Assembly (NCBI RefSeq): GCF_001659605.2
Contig: NC_035171.2
Span: 8,103,873-8,167,872 of the forward strand
DNA from: Manihot esculenta
Taxonomy: Eukaryota > Streptophyta > Magnoliopsida > Malpighiales > Euphorbiaceae
DNA: 64,000 bases
Direction of reading: 5' to 3'
Shown here: piece after piece, positions 62,349-64,000 of the stretch
Numbering within the stretch: the first letter of the stretch is position 1
Layout: the number at the start of each line of letters is the position of its first letter
The notes under the pieces: model-generated
The model's database searches: none
What the model was told of the DNA's origin: nothing
Seen by the model: only the letters and a program-made list of their open reading frames with translations
Made by a program: the position numbers and the translations under genes

Positions 62349-63394
62349 GATTATGCGGACTGAAAAGTTTGGTTGAGTTGAATCTCCGAGGAAATCAATT
62401 TTCTGGCCCTCTTCCAGAATGTATTGGCAACTTGACCAACCTCCAATTTCTTGATCTGTCATTCAATCAGTTGAGTGGCAACATTCAATCTATTGTTTCT
62501 GAACTCACCTCCCTCAAGTATTTGCTTCTTTCTGGCAATGAGTTTGAAGGCTCATTCTCATTTAGCGCTTTGGCCAACCACTCAAAACTTGAAGCATTTA
62601 TACTCTCTCCTGGAAATAGCAGGCTAGAAGTGGAAACAGAAAATCCAACATGGTTTCCTGCATTTCAACTCAAGTACATTCAATTATCAAATTGCAACTT
62701 AAATGTGAGAACTAGAGCAATTCCTAGCTTTCTTCGTTACCAGCATAGCATACGCTTTATTGATCTTTCTCATAATAAGTTGGTTGGAACATTCCCCAGT
62801 TGGATCTTACAAAATAATTCCATTTTAGGAGTTATAAATTTGAAGAACAACTCATTCACAGGAACTTTTCAACTGCCTAATATCAAGCATGGTCTAGTTG
62901 TGTTAGATATTTTGAGCAATAATCTCACCGGTCCAATTCCCAGACTTCTATGTCATCTGACCGATCTTGTCTTTTTAGATATATCATGCAATGAGTTAAG
63001 TGGCAGCATTCCTCAAGAAATTGGAGACCTGCATGAAATTCGATCATTGAATTTGTCTCACAATCATATAACAGGATCTATACCAGTCAGTTTTTCAAAT
63101 CTAAGAAGTTTAGAGAGCTTAGATCTTGGCAACAATAATTTGAGTGGTGAAATCCCGAGTGAACTAGTTGGGCTGACCTTTTTGGAAACTTTCAATGTTT
63201 CATACAACAATTTATCAGATAGGGTTCCTGATGGAGCGCAATTTGGAACTTTCGATGAAAACAATTACAGAGGTAATCCTGGTCTCTGTGGAGAACCCAT
63301 TCATAAGAGCTGCAAAAGTGATGAAGTTCCACAAACACCGCCACCATCTGCTGATGTAGAAGAGGAAGATGAAGGGGGTATTGATATGGTGTGA
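62349..63394 (+). CDS. RLP B, C-terminal exon: short LRR set, ends at TGA before TM
   Basis: After TATCTTAG it reads LCGLKSLVELNLRGNQFSG and stays open to TGA at 63392-63394. It holds about 10-12 LRRs, the cap GNPGLCGEPIHKSC and an acidic run EVEEEDEGGIDMV-like (VEEEDEGGIDMV). It is far shorter than the equivalent exon of RLP A: the middle LRRs and the island are missing, with RLLCHLTDLVFLDISCNEL running straight into SGSIPQEIGDLHEIRS. The next 48 codons in the same frame (63395-63541) encode FYWSFSGAYVTILLVLAAIL and a short tail, a normal RLP membrane segment, ending at a second TGA. Confidence 0.85.
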
Positions 63395-63541
63395 TTCTAT
63401 TGGAGTTTCAGTGGAGCCTATGTCACAATCCTATTGGTGTTGGCAGCAATCCTCCGCATCAACAGGCATTGGCGCATGTTGTGGTTTTATTATGTTGATG
63501 TTTCTATTTATTCAATTTCCATTTGGGTTTGTCGGAACTGA
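63395..63541 (+). pseudogene. TM helix and tail beyond the premature TGA
   Basis: In frame with the exon above and free of stops until 63539. It has the hydrophobic VTILLVLAAIL core, then basic/aromatic residues INRHWRMLWFYYV and SISIWVCRN. Its preservation suggests the TGA is recent; one base change from a sense codon such as TCA would make it. Confidence 0.85.
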
Positions 63542-64000
63542 TTTCAAGCAATAGTCTGACGGAAAGACACATTGTAATACAATATATATATATATTTGGT
63601 TTTAATGTTGATGTTGCCCTTATTTTGCTTCTGGTAGAATTCTGGTTTCTAAGGATGTTGGTCTAGTGGAAATGGAAGAACCTTAGGGAAATATGAATAC
63701 TGCTCTCTACTGTTTAGGAAGGAAAAGGTCTCTAGATTGATGCACTTTTAAAGGAATGGTTCTTGGGTTTACTTTGCTGCAAGAATGCTAGGGCCATGAG
63801 GTGCTTTCATGGCTTCTGAATCACGGAGTGAGCAAATAAAATGGTCAGAAGAGCTGCTCACATATTTTGTTTTTTTGATTTCTATGATACCATGGATGAT
63901 CCAAGAAAGATGCATAAGTCTGTTAAGGATATTCGGGACATGGAACAGGATGCCCAATCAGCATCGCAGAAAGCTTGAATGTGGAAATCAAAATTGATGT
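63542..64000 (+). other. 3' flank of RLP B with one unrecognised reading frame
   Basis: Composition is less AT-rich than before. A (TA)n run lies at 63583-63594. From ATG 63841 a 48-codon frame ends RKMHKSVKDIRDMEQDAQSA and a TGA; the charged, helical-looking end resembles the end of a real protein, but I cannot name it and see no clear splice acceptor. Confidence 0.3.

Larger units (their letters stand above)
51223..63541 (+). pseudogene. RLP locus B: LRR receptor-like protein, multiply damaged
   Basis: Same gene plan as RLP A. Open exons: 51223-51659, 51861-52016, 56150-56290, 58133-58276, 58359-58433, 61381-61455 and 62349-63394. Damaged exons: 54101-54238 (TAA), 59490-59564 (donor lost), 60733-60880 (frameshift) and 60967-61030 (stop, truncated). 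All internal cassettes are phase 1 at both ends, so a transcript skipping the damaged ones would stay open. Two further problems remain: exon 1 ends in phase 2 where exon 2 expects phase 1, and a TGA at 63392 stops translation just before the transmembrane helix. It may be a pseudogene, two fused partial genes (a break is possible at 61030-61380), or a source of a secreted LRR protein. I favour pseudogene or hybrid. Confidence 0.75.

Noticed and set aside
63064..63264. A minus-strand frame of 66 codons
   Set aside because: Shadow of the C-terminal LRR exon of RLP B.

Overview
The window is AT-rich plant nuclear DNA, most likely from a eudicot. The evidence is interrupted plant genes with GT-AG introns, LRR receptor-like protein (RLP) genes, a prenylated HMA-type protein and tRNA-derived SINEs. 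RLP wording such as KCC..ERLALLDLKAFVGSNGFDADHLLPSW suggests a Euphorbiaceae-like lineage (cassava or rubber tree relatives); that is a guess from family memory, not a measurement.

Layout. (1) 1-9606: RLP gene A on the + strand, with its 5' end outside the window. It carries a tandem array of LRR exons, then a long C-terminal exon with LRRs, island domain, transmembrane helix and short tail. (2) 9785-11400: an LRR relic and a minus-strand glycerol kinase pseudogene fragment. (3) About 11400-50600: 39 kb of noncoding, decayed, repeatedly copied modules. Inside are several SINEs, a 419-bp insertion with 9-bp target duplications, a duplicated gene-like 5' fragment, an RLP exon-1 relic at 44.6 kb and one apparently intact small gene, a minus-strand heavy-metal-associated isoprenylated protein (HIPP) at 36.7-37.3 kb. 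A perfect 146-bp direct repeat brackets the HIPP gene. (4) 51223-63541: RLP locus B on the + strand, with good promoter-proximal and C-terminal exons but many lesions: a phase problem at the first junction, a nonsense exon, an exon with no donor, a frameshifted exon, a truncated exon, loss of the island region and an in-frame TGA just before the transmembrane helix. (5) 63542-64000: 3' flank with one unrecognised short reading frame.

How it fits together. Both RLP loci are built from LRR exons that start and end in phase 1, so exons can be added, lost or skipped without shifting frame. Locus A grew by tandem duplication of a unit of about 2.4-2.7 kb, each copy carrying one 46-codon LRR exon. 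Locus B shows the same process followed by decay. The 39 kb between them looks like the remains of repeated copying of the upstream flank of an RLP gene: in several places the same chain of modules leads into the same RLP promoter-like segment (15.6, 44.1 and 50.7 kb), and only the last of these still drives a first exon. The most unusual system here is this modular exon array and its pattern of divergence and decay. I see no operon, CRISPR array, rRNA or functional tRNA gene.
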